Source: Sphaerotilus natans
GTDB lineage: Bacteria > Pseudomonadota > Gammaproteobacteria > Burkholderiales > Burkholderiaceae_C
Length of the DNA stretch: 64,000 nucleotides
NCBI RefSeq assembly: GCF_900156335.1
Contig: NZ_FTMZ01000024.1
Location: 1-64,000 of the forward strand
Direction: 5' to 3'
This document shows positions 31,199 through 40,455 of this stretch, one piece after another. Each line of letters starts with the position of its first letter. The first letter of the stretch is position 1. Position numbers and translations under genes: made by a program. The notes under the pieces are model-generated. The model searched no databases, was not told where the DNA came from, and worked only from the letters and a program-made list of their open reading frames with translations.

Positions 31199-31234
31199 TG
31201 AACGGTTCGGGGTCTGTTCGAAATCAGCCCGTGA

Positions 31235-32245
<1,011 letters not shown>

Positions 32246-32249
32246 TCAT

Positions 32250-32265
32250 CGCAACCGCCATGCCA
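32250..32265 (-). promoter_or_regulatory. Sigma-54 promoter of nifHDK
   Basis: On the minus strand TGGCATGGCGGTTGCG has GG-N10-GC spacing and an excellent TTGC -12 box. The NifA site centred 99 bases upstream and the IHF-like site between complete a classical nif promoter. Its 14-base core recurs exactly in the divergent promoter at 32401-32416. Confidence 0.88.
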
Positions 32266-32292
32266 GCCCGGAAGAGCGCCCAATAATCGTCG

Positions 32293-32305
32293 CAAGTCAT
32301 TGTTT
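32293..32305 (-). promoter_or_regulatory. IHF-like site in the nifH control region
   Basis: AAACAATGACTTG on the minus strand matches the IHF consensus at all but one position and lies in an AT-rich stretch between the NifA site and the nifH promoter. The 13 bases TCGCAAGTCATTG (32290-32302) recur exactly at the equivalent site before nifB (35666-35678). Confidence 0.6.
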
Positions 32306-32355
32306 TTGAAAGACTTTTTTCACCAGACAGGTTTGCGTCTCGCCGCGGTGGGGAA

Positions 32356-32371
32356 TGTGCGGAATCCGACA
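32356..32371. promoter_or_regulatory. NifA upstream activator sequence for nifH
   Basis: TGTGCGGAATCCGACA is an exact TGT-N10-ACA. It is centred 99 bases from the nifH -24 box and only about 38 bases from the divergent promoter at 32401-32416. Confidence 0.85.
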
Positions 32372-32400
32372 ATCGCCGGCGCGCGCAGCCATGGACCGGC

Positions 32401-32416
32401 GGGCATGGCGGTTGCT
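32401..32416 (+). promoter_or_regulatory. Divergent sigma-54 promoter for the 32566-35489 genes
   Basis: GGGCATGGCGGTTGCT has GG-N10-GC spacing, and its core GGCATGGCGGTTGC is identical to the nifH promoter core read on the other strand. The start codon of the first gene is about 140 bases downstream of the predicted start. Shared activator use with nifH is likely, although the NifA site is unusually close. Confidence 0.65.
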
Positions 32417-32565
32417 GAGGAAGGCCTCATGCAGCCGAGCCCGACAAACCCCACACACGCAGCACACGCCCCCGCGCTGACACCGGCAAGGACATCACGC
32501 GGTGCGCCGACCTCGCCGTCGGCGCCCGCCCCTTCCCCTTCCCCTTCACCCACCTGGAGCCTCCG

Positions 32566-33162
32566 ATGAGCCCCCTCTCGATCACCGACACCGCATTCGC
32601 CCGCCTCGACGCCGAGGGCCGGCTCGTCAACAGCGTGCTGAAGGCGCCGACGAAGAAGGCCGACCGCTACGGCTTCCGCGGCGACATCGCGCTGAAGTTC
32701 CCGGCCAGGCTGGCCGACGAGGCCCGTCCGCCCGAGATCAGCAGCGACCAGATCATCGCCACCGCCAAGGCCGGCGAGCCGACCATCGAGTTCCTGGCCG
32801 GCTTCCTGCTGAGCTTCGACTACCTCAAGCTCGTCGCCGAGGTGCTCGGCGACCTGCTCTCGCCGACCGGCAAATACTTCTTCTTCGTCGACAACATCGA
32901 CATCAGCAAGAAGTACGTCTGCGAGTACGGCGGCGCGACCTTCCACATCCTGCCGATCGACGAGGCGACGGTCTACAACGAGCTGCTCGAGCTGCTCTAC
33001 CTCGAGAAGGGCGCCCTGAAGAAGCTCGACACCGCCGGCAAGACCGACGCGATCGCCGACAAGGCCGCCGGCTTCAGCGCCAGCTTCCCGAAGATCAGCT
33101 TCGAGGACGGCGTGGCGACGATGGGCCCGGTGCGCAATCTGTACGAGAACCGTCCGGTCTGA
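32566..33162 (+). CDS. Nif-linked protein of unknown function, divergent from nifH
   Basis: The 198-residue soluble protein has a mixed alpha/beta pattern with a Lys/Asp-rich composition. Conserved-looking stretches include KADRYGFRGDIALKFPA, LLSPTGKYFFFVDNIDISKK and PIDEATVYNELLELLYLE. I recognise no named domain, metal motif or catalytic signature. The sigma-54 promoter and NifA site upstream tie it to nitrogen fixation. CTGGAG stands about ten bases before the ATG. It is followed after 49 bases by an FmdB-type zinc ribbon gene. Confidence 0.8.
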   Translation: MSPLSITDTAFARLDAEGRLVNSVLKAPTKKADRYGFRGDIALKFPARLADEARPPEISSDQIIATAKAGEPTIEFLAGFLLSFDYLKLVAEVLGDLLSPTGKYFFFVDNIDISKKYVCEYGGATFHILPIDEATVYNELLELLYLEKGALKKLDTAGKTDAIADKAAGFSASFPKISFEDGVATMGPVRNLYENRPV

Positions 33163-33211
33163 GCCGATCAGGCCGGCATCTGACACCCACCAGGCAGGAA
33201 AGGAGATCTTC

Positions 33212-33445
33212 ATGCCGATCCACGACTACCACTGCCCCGCCTGCGGCGCCGACTTCGAGCGACTGGTACGTTTAAGAACCGTGCCGAGCTGCCCGGGCTG
33301 CGGCTCGACCGCGCTGGAAAAGGCAGTCTCGCGCATCGCGCCGCATGCGCGCGTTCCCGGCCTGATCGCCGAGAACCGCCGCCAGGCAAAGAGGGAAGGC
33401 CACTTCAGCCACTACAGCGCCGCAGAGCGGGCCAAGGTCGGATAG
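33212..33445 (+). CDS. FmdB-family zinc-ribbon protein
   Basis: The 77-residue protein has an N-terminal zinc ribbon with CPAC and CPGC pairs (residues about 8-31) and a basic tail. It belongs to the FmdB/CxxC_CxxC_SSSS family of putative regulatory or chaperone-like proteins, often near metal and nitrogen metabolism genes. AAGGAG lies seven bases before the ATG. Its role in this operon is unknown. Confidence 0.85.
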   Translation: MPIHDYHCPACGADFERLVRLRTVPSCPGCGSTALEKAVSRIAPHARVPGLIAENRRQAKREGHFSHYSAAERAKVG

Positions 33446-33572
33446 GGCAAGCCATGCAGGACGGGCCGTGCTTATCGGCGGACTGGATCCGGCAGATCGG
33501 CCGATCATCCTTGTCGCGCCGGAGACATGCGGTCAGGCCGGCGCCCCCCTGTCCCGCAAGGAGCTCTCCCAG

Positions 33573-35489
33573 ATGTCAGCCACTCCCCGCGGAGGCTCGG
33601 CAGTATCGGCCTCGTCCTTCCCGTCGTCCGGCTTCTTTGCCCACCACGGCCCCTGGGCACCCGGCGTGCGCCTGTTCCGCCGGCTGGGCTTTCGCAGCAA
33701 GGCGCTGATCGTCAGCACCTGCTTCGTGGTGCCGCTGGCCGTGGTCTCGGCCTCCTGGTTCAGCAACGAGATGGCCGACCTCGAGTTCACCCGGCGCGAG
33801 GCCGACGGCACCCGCTTCCTGAAGACGGCGCTCGCCGCGCAGGCCCAGGCGCTGGAGCTGCGGGCCCTGGCCGCCAGCGGCCAGCCGGGTGCGCTGCTGC
33901 TGGAACGCCTGGGGGCCTCGATCGAGACACTCCGGAGCGCACAGCCGGCTGACCATCCTTTTGTCGACACCCCCACGCTGGACGCGCTGCGCCAGCAGCT
34001 CGATGCGCTGCGCGGTCGCACCGACATGGCCGTGCACGATGCGCTGGTCGAGAAGATCGACACGATGATCGGCCATGTGCTCGACACCTCGAACCTGGCG
34101 CTGGACCCGCAGGCCGCGAGCTACTACCTGATGGACGCCACCCTGGTTCACTTGCCCGACCTGAGTGACCAGATCCAGCGGCTGGGCCTGCGTGCCCAGC
34201 ATGACGGCATCGCGGCGCTGGCCACCCGGGACGCGGCACTGCTGGCCAAGCACCATCTGGAAGACCTTCGCCTGACCCTCGAGAAGGTGATGCCGCTGAT
34301 GCCCCAGATCAAGGCCGACGCACGCATCGACGAGATGCTGGCCGCGCTGGAGCGCAGCCATGCCTCAGCCACCCAGCCGGGCCAGGAGGCGAATGCGCTG
34401 GCCGCCTCACGCGAGGCCATCACGCAAATGCAGAAATCTCAGGCGCTGATGCTGGCCGAGCTCGAGCGCATGCTCGACCAGCGTGCTGACAACAAGCTGC
34501 GCACGGAAGTCGCGGTCGGCCTGGCGATGCTGATCAGCCTGAGCGCCGCGCTCTACCTGTTCCACTGCTTCTTCCTGGTCATGAACGGCGGCCTGCGCGA
34601 GACGCGCCGGCACCTGAAGGCGATGACCGAAGGCGACTTGACCACCGCGCCCTCGCCCTGGGGCCGGGACGAGGCGGCCGCGCTGATGCTGGACCTGCGC
34701 GACATGCAGCATGCGCTGCGTCACATGGTCAGCAGCGTGCGTGCGGCCAGCCAGGACATCGTGCACTCCAGCGCCGAGATCGCCGATGGCATGCATGACC
34801 TGTCGAGCCGCAGCGAGCAGTCGGCCAACAGCCTGCAGCAGTCGGCTGCGGCGATGGAACAGATCTCGGTGACGGTGAAGAACACCTCGGCCCACACCGA
34901 GGAGGTGTCGAAGCTGGCCCGGGACAATGCGGCCGCGGCCAACGAGGGCGGCCGGGTGATGGGCACGGTGGTGGAGACGATGGAGGGCATTCGCAGCTCG
35001 TCGGCGCGCATCAGCGACATCATCGGCACCATCGACGGCATCGCCTTCCAGACCAACATCCTGGCGCTGAACGCGGCGGTGGAAGCGGCACGCGCCGGCG
35101 AGCAGGGCCGCGGCTTCGCGGTCGTCGCCGGCGAGGTGCGCACGCTGGCCCAGCGCAGCGCGCAGGCGGCGCAGGAGATCAAGCGCATCATCGGCACCAG
35201 CGTCTCTCAGGTCGAGACCGGCACCGCGGTCGTGCGCCAGGCCGGCGACTCGATCCGCCACATCGTCGACGCCTCGCGGCGGGTCAACGAGCTGCTGGAG
35301 GACATCGCCACCGGTGCACGCGAGCAGAGCCTGGGCATCGAGCAGATCGGCGAGTCGGTGCATGCGCTCGACAGCGCGACCCAGCAGAACTCGGCCCTGG
35401 TCGAACAGACCGCCGCCGCCTCGTCGGCGATGCGCTCGCAGGCCGACGCGCTGGCGCAGGAGGTCGAACGATTCAAGCTGCCGACCTGA
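33573..35489 (+). CDS. Methyl-accepting chemotaxis protein inside the nif island
   Basis: The 638-residue receptor has one membrane segment near residues 45-65, a helical periplasmic part of about 250 residues, a second segment near 315-335 (MLISLSAALYLFHCFFLVM), HAMP, and the signalling hairpin [20 protein letters not shown]. The ATG with AAGGAG nine bases upstream was preferred to the longer open start at 33468. It lies between the FmdB gene and nifB in the nif direction, possibly transcribed from the sigma-54 promoter at 32401. A sensor guiding cells to oxygen or redox conditions suitable for nitrogenase is an attractive but unproven idea. Confidence 0.9.
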   Translation: MSATPRGGSAVSASSFPSSGFFAHHGPWAPGVRLFRRLGFRSKALIVSTCFVVPLAVVSASWFSNEMADLEFTRREADGTRFLKTALAAQAQALELRALAASGQPGALLLERLGASIETLRSAQPADHPFVDTPTLDALRQQLDALRGRTDMAVHDALVEKIDTMIGHVLDTSNLALDPQAASYYLMDATLVHLPDLSDQIQRLGLRAQHDGIAALATRDAALLAKHHLEDLRLTLEKVMPLMPQIKADARIDEMLAALERSHASATQPGQEANALAASREAITQMQKSQALMLAELERMLDQRADNKLRTEVAVGLAMLISLSAALYLFHCFFLVMNGGLRETRRHLKAMTEGDLTTAPSPWGRDEAAALMLDLRDMQHALRHMVSSVRAASQDIVHSSAEIADGMHDLSSRSEQSANSLQQSAAAMEQISVTVKNTSAHTEEVSKLARDNAAAANEGGRVMGTVVETMEGIRSSSARISDIIGTIDGIAFQTNILALNAAVEAARAGEQGRGFAVVAGEVRTLAQRSAQAAQEIKRIIGTSVSQVETGTAVVRQAGDSIRHIVDASRRVNELLEDIATGAREQSLGIEQIGESVHALDSATQQNSALVEQTAAASSAMRSQADALAQEVERFKLPT

Positions 35490-35616
35490 TCCGGTCGCCC
35501 GCGCAGGCTCCATACTGGATCTCGAACGCGTCCGGCTCGCACTCCATCCTTCAGGCAGGACGAGAAGCGCAAGCAGCCCGCGTGCGCGCCACCCGGGGTG
35601 TCAGGGCTGTCGGGAA

Positions 35617-35632
35617 TGTCGCCATCCGCACA
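35617..35632. promoter_or_regulatory. NifA upstream activator sequence for nifB
   Basis: TGTCGCCATCCGCACA is an exact TGT-N10-ACA, centred 98 bases upstream of the nifB -24 box, almost the same distance as at nifH. Confidence 0.85.
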
Positions 35633-35668
35633 AGCGCCCCCGGCGCCGACAGACCGCGACATTTCTCG

Positions 35669-35681
35669 CAAGTCATTGATT
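35669..35681 (-). promoter_or_regulatory. IHF site in the nifB control region
   Basis: AATCAATGACTTG on the minus strand is a perfect match to WATCAANNNNTTR. It lies between the NifA site and the sigma-54 promoter. Confidence 0.75.
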
Positions 35682-35720
35682 CGTAAAAGGAAAAATCCGT
35701 AGGCAACGCGGCAGGCAGGC

Positions 35721-35736
35721 TGGCACGGCTCTCGCA
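35721..35736 (+). promoter_or_regulatory. Sigma-54 promoter of the nifB operon
   Basis: TGGCACGGCTCTCGCA carries a perfect TGGCACG -24 box and a GC at the right spacing. The predicted start is about 30 bases before the nifB ATG. The NifA and IHF sites upstream complete the arrangement. Confidence 0.88.
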
Positions 35737-35777
35737 CTGACGACGACAACATTCACCGTCGTCACGAGGCTCTCCCC

Positions 35778-37364
35778 ATGTCCAGCACCACGACGTTCGT
35801 TTCGATCGGCGACCTCCGCAAGGGCCGCCAGGCCATCAGCGAGCTCATCGAGACCGCCAGCGGCGGTTGCAGCACCACCGGCGGCGCCGGCAAGTCGAGC
35901 TGCGGCTCCTCCGCCGGCCCTGACGACATGCCCGCCGAGATCTGGGACAAGGTCAAGAACCACCCCTGCTACTCGGAGGAGGCCCACCATCACTTCGCCC
36001 GCATGCACGTGGCGGTGGCCCCGGCCTGCAACATCCAGTGCAACTACTGCAATCGCAAGTACGACTGCAGCAACGAGTCGCGCCCGGGCGTGGTCAGCCA
36101 GAAGCTCACGCCCGACCAGGCGGTGAAGAAGGTGCTGGCGGTGGCCAGCGAGATCCCGCAGATGACGGTGCTGGGCATCGCCGGCCCCGGCGACAGCCTG
36201 GCCAACCCGAAGAAGACCTTCGACACCATGCGCCAGCTCGCCGAGAAGGCGCCCGACATCAAGCTGTGCCTGTCGACCAATGGCCTGGCGCTGCCCGACC
36301 AGGTCGACGAGATCTGCAAGTACAACATCGACCACGTCACCATCACCATCAACATGGTGGACCCGGCGGTGGGCGAGAAGATCTATCCCTGGATCTTCTA
36401 CAACCACAAGCGCTACACCGGCTATGAAGCCGCCAGGATCCTGCACGAGCGCCAGATGCTGGGCCTGGAGATGCTGACCGCGCGCGGCGTGCTCACCAAG
36501 ATCAACTCGGTGCTGATCCCGGGCATCAACGACGAGCACCTGATCGAGGTGAACCGCGAGGTCAAGAAGCGCGGCGCCTTCCTGCACAACATCATGCCGC
36601 TGATCAGCGAGCCCGAGCACGGCACCGTGTTCGGCCTGACCGGCCAGCGCGGCCCCACCGCGCAGGAGCTCAAGGCGGTGCAGGACGCCTGCATGGGCGG
36701 CGCCAACCTGATGCGCCACTGCCGCCAGTGCCGCGCCGACGCGGTCGGCCTGCTCGGCGAGGACCGCTCCGAGGAGTTCACGCTCGACAAGATCGAGGCG
36801 ATGGAGATCATCTACGACCTCGACAAGCGCCGCGCCTACCAGGAGAAGGTGGAGGAGGAGCGCCAGGCCCAGCACCAGGCCAAGGTCAACGCCCTGTCCA
36901 ACGCCTTCGACGCCAGCCTGCTGGCCGGCACCGAGGAGCTGAAGGTGCTGGTCGCGGTGGCCACCGAGGGCCACGGCCGCGTCAACCAGCACTTCGGCCA
37001 CGCCACCGAGTTCCAGATCTTCGAGGTGGACCGCAGGCAGGCACTCTTCGTCGGCCACCGCCGCGTGGACCTGTACTGCCAGGGCGGCTATGGCGAGGAC
37101 GAGCAGCTGCCCTCGATCGTCAGCGCGATCAACGACTGCCACGCGGTGCTGGTGTCGAAGATCGGGGCCTGCCCGCGCGACGAGCTGAAGGCCGCCGGCA
37201 TCGAGCCGGTCGACCAGTACGCCCACGAGTTCATCGAGAAGGCCGCGCTGCAGTGGTTCGCCGACTACTGCGAGCGCGTGGCCAGCGGCGCCCTCCAGCA
37301 CCACGAGCGCGGCGACGCGCGCATCCGCCAGGGCGCCTTCACCGGCGGCCAGGCCGTCGCATGA
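35778..37364 (+). CDS. nifB: NifB, radical SAM FeMo-cofactor core synthase
   Basis: The 528-residue NifB joins a radical-SAM domain (residues about 70-330; cluster motif [17 protein letters not shown]) to a NifX-like C-terminal domain (about 395-500; [18 protein letters not shown]). Additional cysteines in [17 protein letters not shown] bind the auxiliary clusters. NifB fuses two 4Fe-4S clusters and inserts carbide to make NifB-co. It heads a long operon with fdxN. No Shine-Dalgarno of note; the ATG giving [11 protein letters not shown] is the first in frame after the promoter. Confidence 0.97.
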   Translation: MSSTTTFVSIGDLRKGRQAISELIETASGGCSTTGGAGKSSCGSSAGPDDMPAEIWDKVKNHPCYSEEAHHHFARMHVAVAPACNIQCNYCNRKYDCSNESRPGVVSQKLTPDQAVKKVLAVASEIPQMTVLGIAGPGDSLANPKKTFDTMRQLAEKAPDIKLCLSTNGLALPDQVDEICKYNIDHVTITINMVDPAVGEKIYPWIFYNHKRYTGYEAARILHERQMLGLEMLTARGVLTKINSVLIPGINDEHLIEVNREVKKRGAFLHNIMPLISEPEHGTVFGLTGQRGPTAQELKAVQDACMGGANLMRHCRQCRADAVGLLGEDRSEEFTLDKIEAMEIIYDLDKRRAYQEKVEEERQAQHQAKVNALSNAFDASLLAGTEELKVLVAVATEGHGRVNQHFGHATEFQIFEVDRRQALFVGHRRVDLYCQGGYGEDEQLPSIVSAINDCHAVLVSKIGACPRDELKAAGIEPVDQYAHEFIEKAALQWFADYCERVASGALQHHERGDARIRQGAFTGGQAVA

Positions 37365-37424
37365 GCGACACCCTTGCCTCCCGCTTTCCCACCCTCCCCA
37401 GCCCATCCCGCCCAGGAGATCACC

Positions 37425-37619
37425 ATGGCCCTGAAGATCATTGCTTCCACCTGCACCGGCTGCTCCGCCTGCGAGGCCGAATGCCCGAACGTCGCCATCA
37501 GCGAGAAGGGCGGCACCTTCAAGATCGACCCGAAGAAGTGCACCGAGTGCGAAGGCCAGTTCGACTCGCCGCAGTGCGTCGCGGTCTGTCCGGTCGATGG
37601 CTGCATCGTGCAGGCCTGA
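37425..37619 (+). CDS. fdxN: 2[4Fe-4S] ferredoxin FdxN
   Basis: The 64-residue ferredoxin has [12 protein letters not shown] and [18 protein letters not shown], the second motif carrying the extra loop typical of nif-linked FdxN. It most likely supplies electrons to NifB or nitrogenase reductase. The ATG after CAGGAG, 60 bases beyond nifB, was preferred to the longer frame that begins in the spacer. Confidence 0.93.
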   Translation: MALKIIASTCTGCSACEAECPNVAISEKGGTFKIDPKKCTECEGQFDSPQCVAVCPVDGCIVQA

Positions 37620-37635
37620 GCCCCAGGAGCCCGAC

Positions 37636-38028
37636 ATGATCCTGCCCAACGTCACCGTGCTGCCGGCCGCGGAGAAGTTCATCCGCCGCATGGTGCGCTT
37701 CTCGGACCACCCGACCGGGGGCATGCGCCTGACGGTCACGCCGGGCGGCTGCTCAGGCTACAGCAGCGAGTTCACCATCGAGCCGGCCCCACGCGCCGGC
37801 GACGCGGAGCTCTCGCTCGCCGGCACGCGGGTCTTCCTGCCGGCCGAGAGCCGGCTGGTGCTCGACGGCATCGTCGTCGACTTCGTCGACTCGCCGACCA
37901 GGAGCGGCCTGACCTTCACCCACCCGGGCCAGGCGCCGTGCGCCTGCTCCAGCTCCGGTGACGCCAGCGCGATGCCCGCCGAGAGCGGCGTCACGCTGGA
38001 CTCGATCCGGCGCATCGTGCGCGGCTGA
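37636..38028 (+). CDS. Nif-linked A-type Fe-S carrier (HesB/IscA family)
   Basis: The 130-residue protein has the A-type Cys set GGCSGYSSEF and CACSSSG, with a longer tail (MPAESGVTLDSIRRIVRG) than IscA. It is the third A-type carrier in the window and sits between fdxN and an unknown gene. Family members in nifB operons (nifIscA type) can transfer 4Fe-4S clusters to NifU or NifH. CCAGGAG lies 8 bases before the ATG. Confidence 0.9.
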   Translation: MILPNVTVLPAAEKFIRRMVRFSDHPTGGMRLTVTPGGCSGYSSEFTIEPAPRAGDAELSLAGTRVFLPAESRLVLDGIVVDFVDSPTRSGLTFTHPGQAPCACSSSGDASAMPAESGVTLDSIRRIVRG

Positions 38029-38050
38029 CGGCCCGCCCCGGAACCCGGCC

Positions 38051-38566
38051 ATGGACCCGACCGGAATCGACTTCTACGACGCGGTGCTCGGCGCCGGCCT
38101 GCCGCCGGCAGCCGAGAAGGCCCTGGCCGAGGCCGGCACGCTGCGTGGCAGCGACGCGGTGCTGACGATGGCCCGCCTGATGACCGCCCAGGCGCTGGCG
38201 CCGGGCCATCCGGCGGTGCTGATCGCCTTCTACCGCCACCATTTCTACGGCCATCGGCTGGCCGCCGCGCGGGATGTCGCGCGCCGGGCGCTGGCGGTCG
38301 GGGCCGAGGCGCTGGGGCTGCCGACGGTGTGGCGCGAAGTGCGCCCCGCTCCGCTGCCCGACGCGATGACCAACGCGCGCACGCGCTTCTACCTCTTCGC
38401 GCTCAAGGGCTATGCATACCTGAGCCTGCGCCTGGACGATCCGGTCGAGGCGCGCGACGCGCTGGCACTGCTGCAGGCGCTCGACCCGGACGACCGCGTC
38501 GGTGGCCGGGTGCTCGAGACGGTGCGGGTGCGCGCGCTGGTCGGCGACCCGGAGGACGAGGCATGA
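38051..38566 (+). CDS. Nif-linked helical protein of unknown function
   Basis: The 171-residue protein is predicted to be all-helical, with Ala/Leu-rich repeats resembling tetratricopeptide or armadillo-type helices (YRHHFYGHRLAAARDVARRAL; LFALKGYAYLSLRLDDPVEA). I do not recognise a named family. Its stop overlaps the LRV start (ATGA), so the two are coupled, suggesting a partner role. Confidence 0.75.
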   Translation: MDPTGIDFYDAVLGAGLPPAAEKALAEAGTLRGSDAVLTMARLMTAQALAPGHPAVLIAFYRHHFYGHRLAAARDVARRALAVGAEALGLPTVWREVRPAPLPDAMTNARTRFYLFALKGYAYLSLRLDDPVEARDALALLQALDPDDRVGGRVLETVRVRALVGDPEDEA

Positions 38567-39405
38567 CCACGACCGCGCCCGGATGGCACGACATCCCGGT
38601 GCGCGACTGGGAGGGGCGGCCGCTCGACTGCGCCGCCTGCGCACATGCCGGGCTGCACGCGGCCGGCGGCTGCGAGCCGGGCCGCTCGTGCATGCAGGAC
38701 GCCTACGCGCGCCGCATCGACCGCTTCTTCCGCGAGCACCGCGAGCTCGCCGCGCAGCACCTGGACCATCCCTATTTCGAGGTGCGCGCGATCGCTGCGC
38801 GCCACACCGATGTCTTCCGGCTGCCGGCGCTGCTCGACGACCCGGACGAGACGGTGCGGCTGCAGGTGGCGCTGCGCGTGCCCCAGCGCCTGCTCGAGCG
38901 GCTGCGCGAGGACCCGCACCGCGAGGTGCGCATCCGCGTGGCGCAGCGCCTGGACGGGAGCCTGCTCGGCTCGATGCTGCGCGACCCGGACTACGAGGTG
39001 CGCCGGATCGTCGCACGCCGCCTGCCCGAGGCGCTGCTGCCGCTGCTGATCGACGACAGCGACCTGCAGGTGCGCCTGGAGGTGGCCTCGCGCGTGCCGA
39101 TGCCGGCGCTGTGGCGCATGGTCGAGGACGGTGCGCCCGAGGTGCGCCGCCGCGTCGCCGAGCGGCTGCCCGCCGCCCTGCTGACCGTGCCGGCCACCGA
39201 CGAGGACTGGCTGGTGCGCTGGAGCGCGGCCGCGCGCGCCGAGTCGCCCGCGCTGCTGGAGCGGCTCCAGGACGACGCCGAATCCGAGGTGCGCGAACGC
39301 GCGACCGAACGCCTGGCCGAACTGCGCGCCGCCCGCGCCCTGCCGCCGACGACCCTGACCCTGATCCCGATCGAAGGAGGCCGAGATGGTCGACATCGCC
39401 CGTGA
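38563..39405 (+). CDS. 4Fe-4S leucine-rich repeat variant (LRV) protein
   Basis: The 280-residue protein starts with a Cys-rich domain (LDCAACAHAG, GGCEPGRSCM: four Cys for a 4Fe-4S cluster) followed by about ten tandem helical repeats of about 24 residues with the pattern DPxxEVRxxVAxRL. This is the LRV protein first described from an Azotobacter nif region. Function is unknown; an interaction surface for nitrogenase or its maturation proteins is suspected. It is coupled to the preceding gene and overlaps nifZ by 20 bases. Confidence 0.9.
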   Translation: MTTTAPGWHDIPVRDWEGRPLDCAACAHAGLHAAGGCEPGRSCMQDAYARRIDRFFREHRELAAQHLDHPYFEVRAIAARHTDVFRLPALLDDPDETVRLQVALRVPQRLLERLREDPHREVRIRVAQRLDGSLLGSMLRDPDYEVRRIVARRLPEALLPLLIDDSDLQVRLEVASRVPMPALWRMVEDGAPEVRRRVAERLPAALLTVPATDEDWLVRWSAAARAESPALLERLQDDAESEVRERATERLAELRAARALPPTTLTLIPIEGGRDGRHRP

Positions 39406-39721
39406 CGACGACAACGTCGAGATCGCCCTGCCCCCGCGCTTCGCGATGGGCGAGCGCGTCCTCAGCCGCAGCGTGATCCGCAACGACGGCACCTACAACG
39501 GCCGCGACATCGGCGAAGTGCTGGTGCACAAGGGCGAGATCGGCTACGTGCGCTCGATCGGCACCTTCCTGCAGCAGTTCTACATCTACGCGGTCGAGTT
39601 CATCGACTCCGGTCACCGGGTCGGCATGCGCGCCAAGGAGCTGTGCACGCTCGACCACCTGCCGCCGGAGGTGCTCGAGCGGCTGGGCGAGCGCGCGCAG
39701 GCGCTCGACGACCTGCGCTGA
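39386..39721 (+). CDS. nifZ: NifZ, first copy
   Basis: The 111-residue NifZ has the family core RFAMGERVLSRSVIRNDGTY, then VLVHKGEIGYVRSIGTFLQQ and YIYAVEFIDSGHRVGMRAKELC. NifZ helps form the second P-cluster of NifDK. GGAGG sits six bases before the ATG, inside the end of the LRV gene, so the overlap is genuine. A diverged second NifZ gene follows. Confidence 0.92.
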   Translation: MVDIARDDDNVEIALPPRFAMGERVLSRSVIRNDGTYNGRDIGEVLVHKGEIGYVRSIGTFLQQFYIYAVEFIDSGHRVGMRAKELCTLDHLPPEVLERLGERAQALDDLR

Positions 39722-39766
39722 TCGCCCGCATCCATCCCCTCATCCCCGCCACGAGGACCCGACGCC

Positions 39767-40066
39767 ATGCTGATCGAACCCCGCCAGCCGAAGTACCCCT
39801 GGGGCCTGGAGGTGCGCGCCGCCATCGACCTGTACAACGACGGCAGCCTGCCCGACATCGACGAGGACCAGCTGCTGATCGCCGCCGGCGGCCCCGGCGA
39901 GATCGTCCAGATCGGCCACCACACCGAGGCCGACCTGCCGCTGTACATGGTCGACTTCGGCCTGTGCGTGCTGGGCTGCCTGGAGGAGGAGATCGTGCCG
40001 TCCGACCTGCCGCTGCCCGCGCCGGCCCCCGAGCCCGAGCCGGTCGGCGAGGACAGCGCACGATGA
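39767..40066 (+). CDS. NifZ-like protein, second copy
   Basis: The 99-residue protein repeats the NifZ layout: PKYPWGLEVRAAIDLYNDGS, then GGPGEIVQIGHHTEADLPLYMVDF and LGCLEEEI, with a Pro/Glu-rich tail. It is shorter and much diverged from the first copy. Tandem nifZ genes are known in several diazotrophs. Its stop overlaps the next ATG. Whether it has the same role is unclear. Confidence 0.8.
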   Translation: MLIEPRQPKYPWGLEVRAAIDLYNDGSLPDIDEDQLLIAAGGPGEIVQIGHHTEADLPLYMVDFGLCVLGCLEEEIVPSDLPLPAPAPEPEPVGEDSAR

Positions 40067-40455
40067 GCGCGCGGGCGGCTGCGGGACGCGGCGGCCGCTC
40101 CGGGCCGCCGGCCGGCCACGCCGGCTCCGGTGCGGTCGTCGACCTGGACCGGCAGCGCATCGAGCGCGCCCTGCCCCGGCGCAGCCGCTACCGCTACGTG
40201 CAGCCCCGCGTCGAGCCCGGGCCCGACGGCGCGGGCTGGCGCATCGTCAGCCCGAACTGCTCGCGCAACGTCGACCGCGATGGCGGCGAGATCGACATCG
40301 CCTGGCTGGAGCCCGAACCGGACGGTCGCGGGCGCTGGCGGCTGCACCGGCGCGACCACAGCTGCGCGCTGTGGACGCTGCACTCCGAGGGCCTGACGCT
40401 GCCCGAGGCCCTGACCCTGCTCTGCGAGGACAGCTCGCGGGAGTTCTGGACATGA
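40063..40455 (+). CDS. Nif-linked protein of unknown function
   Basis: The 130-residue protein has a Gly/Ala-rich start and a conserved second half: RRSRYRYVQPRVEP, GWRIVSPNCSRNVDRDGGEI and RRDHSCALWTLHSEGLTL. Two cysteines may be functional. No known domain was recognised. Start and stop overlap nifZ2 and nifS (ATGA at both ends), so it belongs to a tightly coupled run. Confidence 0.75.
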   Translation: MSARAAAGRGGRSGPPAGHAGSGAVVDLDRQRIERALPRRSRYRYVQPRVEPGPDGAGWRIVSPNCSRNVDRDGGEIDIAWLEPEPDGRGRWRLHRRDHSCALWTLHSEGLTLPEALTLLCEDSSREFWT

